This document shows positions 1 to 6,377 of a stretch of 6,377 nt of DNA, piece after piece. Source of the stretch: Opitutia bacterium (GTDB lineage Bacteria; Verrucomicrobiota; Verrucomicrobiia; Opitutales; UBA953); contig DNHH01000072.1 of assembly GCA_003485955.1 (NCBI GenBank), forward strand, positions 4,932 through 11,308, written 5' to 3'. Within the stretch, counting starts at the first letter, position 1. Each line of letters opens with the position of its first letter. Both the position numbers and the translations under genes were made by a program. The notes under the pieces were generated by a model. It was not told where the DNA came from, searched no databases, and saw only the letters and a list, made by a program, of their open reading frames with translations.

Positions 1-78
1 GGCCGAAGCCAAGATCGCCGATGCGTTGTTATCTCCGTAGAAGCGACTTGCATTGGCAACCTTCAGATCGAGCTGCTG
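1..78 (-). repeat. MBG unit 12, cut by the window edge
   Basis: Residues 2100-2125. Only the first strand and motif, QQLDLKVANASRFYGDNNAS (YGD at 31-39), are inside the window. The gene continues to the left. Confidence 0.8.
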
Positions 79-3000
79 CTTGTTAATCGTCAGCGTGCCT
101 GTACCAGCGACAATTGTGTAATTGCCATTTGTGACAGACAGGTTGGCGACGCTTACATTCAGGTTATAATTACCTGCGCCGCGAGTAGCCGGCGATGAAG
201 CATTGAAGTTAGAACTGAAGAAGGCTGATCCGGTGATTAAGTTGCTGTCGCCATTGACGTAGCCTGACACCATCGAGTTTGTGAACACGAGGCCGGCAAG
301 AGGGGTCTCATCGCCGTATGTGCGTGTACGGTTAGCGGTAACCGTGAGCAGTGCCTTATCAATTGTCAGCGTTGCGGTTGTAGGTGTGCTGCCGCTATCG
401 AAGCTATAGTTACTCAGTGCAATAGGCGCGAAGGTGCCATTAGTGATACCGATAGTATAGCTACCTGCGTTAGCAGAAGCATCGCCAGCCTCAGTAGACG
501 TAACTACCGGAGCGCCCGTGAACTGTGTGTTCTTAACGCCAGCGGTGGTTTGCCCGTTCTTTAAGCCGACAATTTCCCAGGCATCCGTCACGCTGATTGT
601 ACTACCGTAATAACGGTTAACATTGGTTGCGCTGAGTGTAACGGGCGCAGGCGTAATTGTAATATTCGCAGTCGAAGGTGAAGCTACGAAGCTATAGTTC
701 GTTGCACTAAGCCCCGAGACGTTGTCCACGCTGTAGGTATAAGGCGAACCAGCGACATCGAGCGTCGCAACAGAACCAGCTGTTCGTGAGAACCCAGCAG
801 ATCCAGAAACAACCGAGGAAGTGTCGGTGAGCTTGAAGCCCGAGAAGCCTGGCGTGAAGGAGTTAACTGTATCGCCATAGACGCTGGTCAGCGCTTGGGA
901 TGAAACGGTAAGGACTGCCTTAGAGATAGTCAGGGTGCCGTTCACGAAGGTGAACGAGTAATTGCCCGTTGTATCAATGAGGGTATTTTGGGTTGGCGTA
1001 ATCGCGTACGTACCAACGTTGGAAGACTGCGTAGCATTTGTCGTTACAGCGGGCGAACCTGTGAGGATGGCCGAAGTTTCGCCAAGGCGATACCCAGTGA
1101 TATCATAACCGAAGGATGGATTCACGTCACCGTACTCGCGGGTTGCGTCACGCGCAGTCACCAGCAGAGGCGCCTTGGTAATCGTCAATGTCGCAGGAAC
1201 GTAAACCGTACCTGGGGGCTCGAAGGTGTAATTACGAGCGTCCAAGGTATTCTTGGTCGCAACTAAGACATAGCTACCGACGTTGTCGCCGACCTGAACG
1301 GGGGTAACGAGGTCGACCTGGAAGGCTGTTACGCTGGCGTCTCCCGAGAGCGCGCCCGTACCGCGCAAGGCCGCTTCCGTTTGGCCATTCTTAAATCCAG
1401 CACCGTCAATTGTGTAAGTGAAGCCAGTCAGAGCGTCGCCATATTGACGGGAAGCAGCCACTGCACGAATGGTGAGCGAAGCTTTTGCAACCGTAAGCAC
1501 GCCATTGACCATGCGGAACGAATAGTTTGTGGCAGCCAATGAGCCAGGCAGACCCGTGATATCATATGTGCCCGCATCGGCCAAGGCACCACGACCAGCC
1601 GCGGCAATGCTGACAGCAGGAGCGCCGGTAACGCCAGAGGTAGCGAGTGTTTGGCTATTCTTAAATCCGGTAAAGGTATAAGTGAGCGTAGGATCTACTG
1701 AGCCGTAAACGCGGTATTGATTGTCGACGATGACATCGAGGAGCGCACGCGTGACAGTTAGGTTGCCTGCAATCAAATTGCCTGCGGTCGTAAACTCGTA
1801 ATTCGCTGCATTAAGCGTTCCGCTATTAACCAAGATGGCACCATTGTAAGTGCCGACATTGGAAGTTGCGGTGACAGTTGGGCTAACGCTGATGGTCGGA
1901 ATGCCAGTGACATTTGCAGTCGCTGCATCTTCACCATTACGGAATCCAGAGATAACGTAAGAAGTGCCATCGGTGACAATTGTCGTGTCGCCATAGGTGC
2001 GCGACTGATTGATGGCTGTGACAACGAGCGGAGCCTTGGTGATGGTCATTGTGCCCGAAACACCCGTGAAGGTGTAGTTCTGAGCAGAAAGCCCAGTCGC
2101 ATCCACTGTCAGGCTATCGTTATAGACGCCGACACCGGTCGTCCCATTGAGAACGGTGGAAACTGTAGCACTTCCAGTCACGCCCGCAGTGTTAACGTCT
2201 TGTCCGTATGCGAAACCGAAGTATCGGACAGTGAGATTGGGGTTCGCATCGCCGTAGAGACGTGTGCGTGAGTCGGCGATAACTTGAACTTCCTTTGGAT
2301 CAACTTGCAGGAATCCAGGGTCAATGATGCCGATGTCGTAGTTCGGTGAGTTAAGGTTACCCGCGTTCGCCGAGACGCCATAGCGACCGACGTTACGAAT
2401 GCCCAAACCGGCGCCTTCAATAGCGAAGCTAGGATTGCCGCTTACGAAAGCATCGAGAGCCGTTTCGCCGTTCTTAAAGCCAGTCCACTCAATAGCATCA
2501 GCCGTGAAGTCGACTTCAGGGCTGCCATAGGTACGCGAAGCGATCGCCACGCGGCCTGTGAGTACCGCTGGGTCAATATGGATGGTGCCATCAACAAATA
2601 CGGGCACGTAATTGCCTGAAGCATACGCTAATGTACCAGAGGCGAGAGCTACGTTATAGTCGAGGCGGGCCTGACTTGTAGAACTCGCTGCGGTGATGAG
2701 TGTTGGCGAACCTGTGACGATTGTTCCGTAAGTGTCGGTATATTTGAAGGAATCAGCATCAACTGTGTAATCGCGATCCAGCACTGGCGTACCGATATAA
2801 GGCGTGTCGCCGTAAGTGATCGTCTTGTTAACAACGCGGAATGTCAGCGAAGCCGGACGAACGGTGAGCACACCATCAATCGATGTGATGGTGTAATTGG
2901 GATTCGAAGAAGCGACGCCGCTGATGTCCGCGAAGATAGAGTAGAGCCCCGCATCGCGAGCAGCCACGTTGGTGGAGTCGTAATCCGTGCTGAATACTGG

Positions 3001-6000
3001 CGTACCCGTTAGGCCAACAGCTGCGGTTTCACCGGCAGGAATATTTTCGAATGAATAAGTGAATGTTCCACCTGTGGGCGTCGCATCTCCATAAGTGAGG
3101 GTAAGGTCGCCAGGTTTAACTTGGATTGGACGAGGTGTGATGGTGTAAGTCTGTACCGGTGTCGACACGCCATTGGCAGGGATGTTAACCACCACATAAC
3201 CAGGACGCAGAACTTGGAATCCATTCAACGGGGTGACGGTGAAATTCCAGGTATTAATTCCGGATGTCGCTGTCGGACCGGTTGAAGGAAGGCCACCAAG
3301 TGTCCAATCCAAATTCAAAAATTCTGTGTTAAATGCCGAGGTGATAGTGTCGCCGGTGCGGAGAGCATCGACAGCAGCATCGAAGGGTGTGAGGCGAACT
3401 TCCTGTACCGCGTCAAAATATTGGACACTGACAGGGTCAGCTGAGCCTAAGCGGTAGAACGCTGTACCGAGTACAGAGTTATCGACGAGGCCAAGCGTAT
3501 CGCGAACGCCATTGGCGCTGAACTCAAAACCAACACCGTCAGCACGTGTGCCAGCAAAGATTGCAGTTCCGATGGTCGGACGACCATTAATATTCCCATC
3601 GGCAGTGACCGTGATGTATTCTGAGTTAACTCCCGTGCCGCCATCAAACACTAGAAAAGATGGCCCGCCTAAATCGATATTACCTACAAGCGTTTCAATA
3701 TCGCCTGCCAAAGTAAGCGTTGCAGGGGTCACGGCGAACGAGAGTGAGATGTCGTTGGTGGCGGTAGCAGCTCCGAGCGTAATGTCGTCGAACCCGATAA
3801 CGGAAATGATATTCCCAGCAAATAGTCCGCCGGTTGCAGTGACAGTGCCGCTGGAATCTAAAAGGATAGTGTCATCTACGAGAACGAGCCCTGAGGTGAC
3901 AATGTCCCCACCCGCATCTACGACCAAATTATTAGTCGAATCTACACCGGTCAAATCGACATTACCATCAGCGAAGACAAATATACTGCCATCCGCACTC
4001 AGTGTGCCCGACGAAGTCACATTATTTCCCTCGACGGTGAGAGGTCCAAACATGCCACCCAAGACCGGGACAAAGAAATCAGCTCCTTCGCCTGAATTAA
4101 CATCCGCAAGCGAAATGTCCCCGCGGTTACCGTTAATATCGAGTCCAGAGAAAATGTAAACATCGCCACCTGCTGTAATCGCATTCGTGACAGTAATTGC
4201 GCTCGCATTTTCGGCGTCGATGACGACGTCATTCCAAGCGGTGACACTGCCGTTGATTTGAATTGGTCCGTCAAACGGATCCGTAGAACTTTGAATCGTG
4301 ACGTTCCAGTCGGTTGACTGGATGTCACCGTTCACCGTAATTGCACGGGCAGCGCTGATGCTTAAGTCATCGAAGGCTGTTACGCTTTTAGTCGTGATAT
4401 TTCCTTGGTTGGATAAAATTGATACAATGTTACCTGCAGAAACATCGCCGTTAATCGTTGAGTCGAGATTCGACTCAAGCGTGATGCTGTCGTTATTGGA
4501 AGTAATCGCCTCGGTCGTGAGTGTTGTGGCGGCGCGAATAACAACGATGCCATCGGTCGTGATGTCGTTTTGAACGGTAACCGCACCACCCGTCTGAGTA
4601 ATATCGTCATTGATACGGATGTCGGAAAATGCCTTAACGGCGCCCTTAATGGTCGTATCGCCAACAGCCTGAACCCAAATACCAGTGATGTCTTTAACGA
4701 AGTTTAGGTTGTAATCTCCATCACCGAAGACCGAGTCCGTAGGGTTGAAGTCGAAGGTGGTTGTACCTGTGCCGCGCGAAAGCATCGCACCCGTCTCAGC
4801 ATCTTGACCGGCCCAAATACCGATGTTGCCTTGGGCAATAATCGAGCTCGCAGGTGTCGCCTTGAGTGAGCCGTAAGGCGTGACAATCGTCACGTCGCCC
4901 GTTGAAGCTTCCACGATGCCGCTGATCTGGATATCGCCGATAATTTCACCAGGTAATGCACCGCCGTTAGCAGACGAAAGACGGTCTGCCCGGTCGCCAG
5001 CTGTTTGTGCCTCGAGACGAACAATTGAACCCTTAACGCGTACACCCGAGCGGATGTCGAGTAGCGCAGAACCTGCATCACGATCCCAATTGGTTTCAGC
5101 GATGCGGGAAGTTGATGGGTAATCGACTAGAGTCCGACCACGGTAAACATCTTCGATGAAGAGATAGTCTGGATTAGGAATGTCAGGGTCTGTGGGCGGG
5201 CCTTGGTAGTACTCCGCATTGTACAATGTGTACTGACCGAAAATATTGGCGTTCGAGAGGAGTGTGACCGCACCGGAGATACGAATATCGCTCGCAATGG
5301 TTAAGTTACGACCTGCCACCAAGCTAAGGTTACCTGTCGTCGCGATAACTGAGGCAATAGGGCCTGCGACGGTAATGTCGTTGGTAGCTTCGATGCGGAC
5401 GTTAATTCCATTCTGCAGGAGAGTGAGAATTTTACCGGCGAGAATAAACTTATCGAGGTAACGTGTGTCGTACGACGTCGCACTGCCTTGCTGGATATCA
5501 ACAACCGCGTCGAATCCGTTATTATAGGTCGGCGAAGTTGGATCGAGAATACTTCCGCCAGCACCGCTCGTAACGATAAAAATATTTTTAGGGTCGAGTA
5601 AGATTTCACCACCTTGGCCGAGGCGAAGGTTGTCGAAATTCACATCACCAAGAGCAGGCGCTGAGATGTCGATGAATCCACCTTTGGTTAAACCCGTAAC
5701 ATCGATGGAACCAGAGACTGCAGCGGAATCAGTGCCGCGAACATAAACCTCGCCGCCTTGAGCTGAAACAGAAGATGCATCGAGCGTGCCGTTAACGGTT
5801 ACGTTCGAGGAGTCCATGCGGATGGTGCCGCCTTGGCGCGAAAGACCTTTGGCTTCAATCAAACCGCCGGTTTGCACAACCGCAGTCGCCAAGCCACTTG
5901 CTGCCTTGGCAGTGAGAACAACCAGGCCTTCTCCCACGCGAATCACTCCGCCGTTGGAGACGGCGGCGTCCACCAATGAGGCGTCCACTGCGAGTGAAAT

Positions 6001-6377
6001 TAAACTGTCGCCTGCGAAATCAAGGCGAACGGCATCCCCTGAACCCAGGAGTACTTTACCGGCATTCGCAGTGATGAGTCCTTCGTTGGAAACGCGGGCA
6101 CCAAGCAAGACAACGTGACCTGCGTCTGCGGCAGTGATGGTTCCCTGATTAACGACGTTACCACCGCGACCCGTGAAGGTTGCAGTGCCTGTGCTGAAAT
6201 CACCAGAGGCATTTTGCAATGCAGAGGCCACCAACGAGCCAACATTTACCTCTGAACCTGGTGCGAAAAGAATACCTTGAGCGTTAGTTAAAACAACGCG
6301 TCCGTTCGAAGAAAGTTTTCCGGCAATAACCGAGGGATCTGAACCAAGGACGCGGTTGAAGCTAACGGACTTGGAAT
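1..6377 (-). CDS. Giant TPS-type filamentous haemagglutinin-like exoprotein with beta-helix and MBG repeat array (partial at both ends)
   Basis: One reading frame on the minus strand stays open for 2125 codons (first complete codon at 6375-6373, last at 3-1). The start and stop lie outside the window. In order it encodes the end of a TPS secretion domain (residues about 1-135, counted from 6375), a parallel beta-helix (about 136-945) with one insertion (about 377-433), an unassigned domain (946-1081) and a tandem MBG array (1082 onward). The TPS family is exported by Sec and then across the outer membrane by a TpsB pore. Such proteins usually act as adhesins, contact-dependent toxins or matrix proteins. 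No toxin or enzyme motif is visible here, so adhesion or surface structure is the likeliest role (inference). I found no cysteine and very few methionines or histidines. The protein is rich in Gly, Thr, Ser, Ala, Val, Asn and Asp. No frameshift is seen: all twelve YGD/YGS motifs and the TPS motif are in the same frame. The TpsB partner gene is not in the window. Confidence 0.95.
79..357 (-). repeat. MBG unit 11
   Basis: Residues 2007-2099. LLTVTANRTRTYGDETPL (YGD at 310-318), VSGYVNGDSNLITGSAFFSS, GAGNYNLNVSVANLS and NYTIVAGTGTLTIN follow the family order. There is a few-residue insertion before SGYVNGD. Confidence 0.87.
358..648 (-). repeat. MBG unit 10 (YGS variant)
   Basis: Residues 1910-2006. 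YYGSTISVTDAWEIVGLKNG (YGS at 601-609) precedes TGAPVVTSTEAG, ANAGSYTIGITNG and NYSFDSGS. It includes a Trp, which is rare in this array. Confidence 0.87.
649..918 (-). repeat. MBG unit 9
   Basis: Residues 1820-1909. VYGDTVNSF (YGD at 871-879), FSGFKLTDTSSVVSGSAGFS and NYSFVASPSTANITITP are recognisable. The NVGTY segment is replaced by SPYTYSVDNVSGL, so the later half is less regular. Confidence 0.85.
919..1173 (-). repeat. MBG unit 8, closest to consensus
   Basis: Residues 1735-1819. All hallmark segments are present: APLLVTARDATREYGD, VNPSFGYDITGYRLGET, LTGSPAVTT, SNVGTYAITPTQN and NYSFTFVNGTLTISK. YGD is at 1126-1134. This unit is the best single query for the family. Confidence 0.92.
1174..1482 (-). 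repeat. MBG unit 7, longest unit
   Basis: Residues 1632-1734 (103 residues). QYGDALTGFTYTIDGAGF (YGD at 1435-1443) and KNGQTEAALRGTGALSG are regular. Extra residues then fall between the TG..S segment and VGSYVLVAT (VTAFQVDLVTPVQVGDN), and between NYTFEPP and TLTITK. The loops are enlarged relative to the other units. Confidence 0.85.
1483..1746 (-). repeat. MBG unit 6 (YGS variant)
   Basis: Residues 1544-1631. VYGSVDPTLTYTFTGFKN (YGS at 1699-1707) is followed by VTGAPAVSIAAAG, DAGTYDITGL and NYSFRMVNGVLTVAK. It is otherwise typical apart from Ser replacing Asp. Confidence 0.88.
1747..2034 (-). repeat. MBG unit 5
   Basis: Residues 1448-1543. It begins with a consensus strand, APLVVTAINQSRTYGD (YGD at 1987-1995), followed by SGFRNGEDA, VTGIPTISVSP and SNVGTYNGA. 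The end is slightly extended: NYEFTTAGNLIAGNLTVT. Confidence 0.88.
2035..2295 (-). repeat. MBG unit 4
   Basis: Residues 1361-1447. The segment LYGDANPNLTVRYFGF (YGD at 2248-2256) is close to the family consensus 'YGDANPxLT'. The middle loop is AYGQDV instead of KNGQT. It ends with the near-consensus NYTFTGVSGTMTITK. Confidence 0.88.
2296..2568 (-). repeat. MBG unit 3 (YGS variant)
   Basis: Residues 1270-1360. The motif is TYGSPEVDF (YGS at 2521-2529), with Ser in place of Asp. GFKNGET is well kept. RNVGRYGVSA stands for the usual NVGTY segment, and NYDIGIIDPGFLQV closes the unit. Confidence 0.85.
2569..2853 (-). repeat. MBG unit 2, atypical
   Basis: Residues 1175-1269. It has the normal entry strand and TYGDTP (YGD at 2806-2814), but no GFKNG motif. 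In its place are LDRDYTVDADSFKYTDTYGT and VTGSPTLITAA. The closing part is ASGNYVPVFVDGTIHI rather than NYTF..NGTLTI. It is still recognisable by position and by the flanking strands. The fold may be altered at the middle loop. Confidence 0.75.
2854..3132 (-). repeat. MBG unit 1
   Basis: Residues 1082-1174. YGD is at 3085-3093 in the context DLTLTYGDATP. The central FKNG motif is replaced by FENIPAGET. GLTGTPVFS and RDAGLYSIF follow, and the unit closes with NYTITSIDGVLTV. Its final strand overlaps a 9-bp inverted repeat at 2870-2894. Confidence 0.85.
3133..3540 (-). other. Unassigned domain between the beta-helix and the MBG array
   Basis: Residues 946-1081 are not repetitive and resemble neither flank. 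The first part (FEFSANGVRDTLGLVDNS, then AFYRLGSADPVSVQYFDAVQ) includes an EVRLTPFDAAVDALRTGD segment that could contain one of the few helices in the protein. The second part (TEFLNLDWTLGGLPSTG, INTWNFTVTPLNGFQVLRPG, YVVVNIPANG) alternates hydrophobic residues like a beta-sandwich. It ends in VQTYTITPRPI, which leads directly into the first MBG strand. I infer an Ig-like connector but cannot name a family. Confidence 0.5.
3541..5076 (-). other. Parallel beta-helix region B (short GDI/GNI repeats)
   Basis: Residues 434-945 are a long series of imperfect turns of roughly 18-25 residues, each usually containing G-D/N-I/V followed by a hydrophobic strand. Examples are GEIIGDIQISGIVEASTGDV, INGDVSAGNIVSILSNQGNI, ARAITVNGDIQS, IQINGSVTAWNDVVIDA, AGGDVYIFSGLDINGNRGDI and DGNVDLTGVDSTNNLVVDAG. 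The Asn/Asp ladders and alternating hydrophobic positions are typical of right-handed beta-helices of TpsA proteins and large surface adhesins. Repeats are recognisable only in protein, not in DNA, so this is an old and diverged structure. No catalytic motif is seen. Confidence 0.8.
5077..5247 (-). other. Insertion in the beta-helix, rich in Tyr, Pro, Asp and Arg
   Basis: Residues about 377-433 break the helix pattern. The stretch starts NIFGQYTLYNAEYYQG, continues with PPTDPDIPNPDYLFIEDVYR, and ends TSRIAETNWDRDAG. It has many more Tyr, Pro, Trp, Arg and Glu/Asp residues than its flanks, which are Gly/Thr/Val/Asn repeats. The helix pattern resumes at once with ALLDIRSGVRVKGSIVRLEA. It probably forms a loop or small module projecting from the shaft (inference). 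I do not recognise it as a named domain. Confidence 0.6.
5248..5970 (-). other. Parallel beta-helix region A, including the LLDPKNI motif
   Basis: Residues 136-376 continue from the TPS domain as short beta-strands separated by Gly/Asn turns: GGVIRVGEGLVVLTA, GGTIRMDSSNVTVNGTLDA, GGEVYVRG, GGFIDISAPALGD. The segment GGEILLDPKNIFIV (its DPKNI at 5581-5595) is a recurrent hallmark of filamentous-haemagglutinin-like proteins just downstream of the TPS domain. A further helical run follows: VRIEATNDITVAGPIAS, GNLSLVAGRNLTIASDIRISG. This is expected to form the rigid shaft next to the secretion domain. The boundary with the TPS domain is approximate. Confidence 0.8.
5971..6375 (-). other. TPS / haemagglutination-activity secretion domain, C-terminal part
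   Basis: Residues 1-135 of the fragment match the latter part of the conserved N-terminal domain of filamentous haemagglutinins. The stretch begins FNRVLGSDPSVIAGKL, followed by SSNGRVVLTNAQGILFAPGS and then VNVGSLVASAL. These correspond to the family pattern 'NRV.G..PS.I.G.L..NG.V.L.NPNGI.FG.GA.VNVG.LVAS'. The second half has the typical paired turns VVNQGTITA, GHVVLLGARVSNEGLITA and GKVLLGSGDAVRLDFAG. In known members this domain is recognised by the POTRA domains of the TpsB transporter and starts folding of the beta-helix. The signal peptide and the first part of the domain lie beyond the right edge. The usual NPNGI is NAQGI here (bases 6271-6285). Confidence 0.92.

Larger units (their letters stand above)
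1..3132 (-). repeat. Tandem MBG (YGX-type) domain array, eleven full units plus one partial
   Basis: From residue 1082 the protein is a tandem array with a mean spacing of about 92.5 residues between successive YGD/YGS motifs (range 85-103). The final residue of the motif falls at 1097, 1190, 1285, 1376, 1463, 1559, 1647, 1750, 1835, 1925, 2022 and 2115. The consensus unit reads: strand 'APLxVTA', five or six residues, 'TYGD', a strand, 'GFKNGxT', 'TGxPxxS', 'NVGTY', 'NYxF', 'VNGTLTITK'. This agrees with the MBG domain (YGX type) family as I know it: predicted all-beta modules of bacterial surface proteins, usually in tandem and used as a stalk. The units are strongly diverged at DNA level. 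The array continues past the left edge. Confidence 0.9.

Noticed and set aside
1..3132. Possible CRISPR-like or tandem DNA repeat array because of the regular spacing
   Set aside because: The period is about 278 bases with strong DNA divergence and continuous coding. The regularity comes from protein domains, not from short identical repeats with spacers.
3512..4159. Plus-strand ORF of 215 codons, the longest closed ORF in the window, with a Ser/Pro/Val-rich product
   Set aside because: It is antisense to beta-helix region B, which has clear family features in the opposite strand. The composition is what the complement of Gly/Thr/Asp-rich codons gives, and no domain or signal is visible.
4017..4328. 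Out-of-frame minus-strand ORF of about 100 codons, with similar ones at 5301-5612 and 6000-6245
   Set aside because: These run in another frame of the same strand as the large gene, have no coherent motif, and are explained as shadows.
4879..4894. Short inverted repeat CGTGAC-AATC-GTCACG resembling an operator
   Set aside because: It has only a 6-bp stem, is internal to the gene, has no promoter nearby, and is explained by the coding sequence for DVTIVTP.
5948..5966. GC-rich hairpin (CCGCCGT, 5-base loop, ACGGCGG) resembling a terminator stem
   Set aside because: No T-run follows on either strand, and it lies inside a conserved coding stretch encoding AAVSNGGV. It is most likely chance.
5786..6118. 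Plus-strand ORF of about 110 codons opposite the TPS and early beta-helix region
   Set aside because: The opposite strand encodes recognisable TPS and haemagglutinin-type sequence. The plus-strand product is low-complexity Ser/Thr/Pro/Ala with no motif.

Overview
The whole window lies inside one very large gene on the minus strand. Reading the complement from base 6375 down to base 1 gives 2125 consecutive codons with no stop, and neither the start nor the end of the gene is present. Any gene call that needs both a start and a stop inside the window would miss it and report only short shadow ORFs. The product is a giant secreted surface protein of the filamentous-haemagglutinin type (two-partner secretion, TpsA-like). 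It is followed by a long array of about 92-residue MBG (YGX-type) beta domains.

Layout in protein order (right to left on the map): the C-terminal part of a TPS/haemagglutination-activity secretion domain (about 6375-5971); a first parallel beta-helix stretch with the family motif LLDPKNI (5970-5248); a short insertion rich in aromatic, proline and charged residues that interrupts the helix (5247-5077); a second, longer beta-helix stretch made of short 'GDI/GNI' turns (5076-3541); a non-repetitive linker or beta domain of unknown type (3540-3133); then eleven full MBG units and the beginning of a twelfth (3132-1), which runs off the left edge. I found no cysteine in the translated 2125 residues, as is common for exoproteins that cross the periplasm unfolded.

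The organism must be a diderm (Gram-negative) bacterium, because TPS domains work with an outer-membrane TpsB pore. Base composition looks close to balanced. Giant TPS proteins with MBG arrays occur in several phyla, including Verrucomicrobiota (Opitutia/Puniceicoccales-like) and Proteobacteria. I lean weakly to the former, but nothing here is decisive.

There are no RNA genes, mobile elements, CRISPR arrays, promoters or terminators that I can support, and no intergenic sequence. I do not see a new multi-gene system. The points worth a second look are the architecture of the protein, the insertion in the beta-helix, the unassigned linker domain, the atypical MBG units, and two perfect 9-bp inverted repeats inside the coding sequence.
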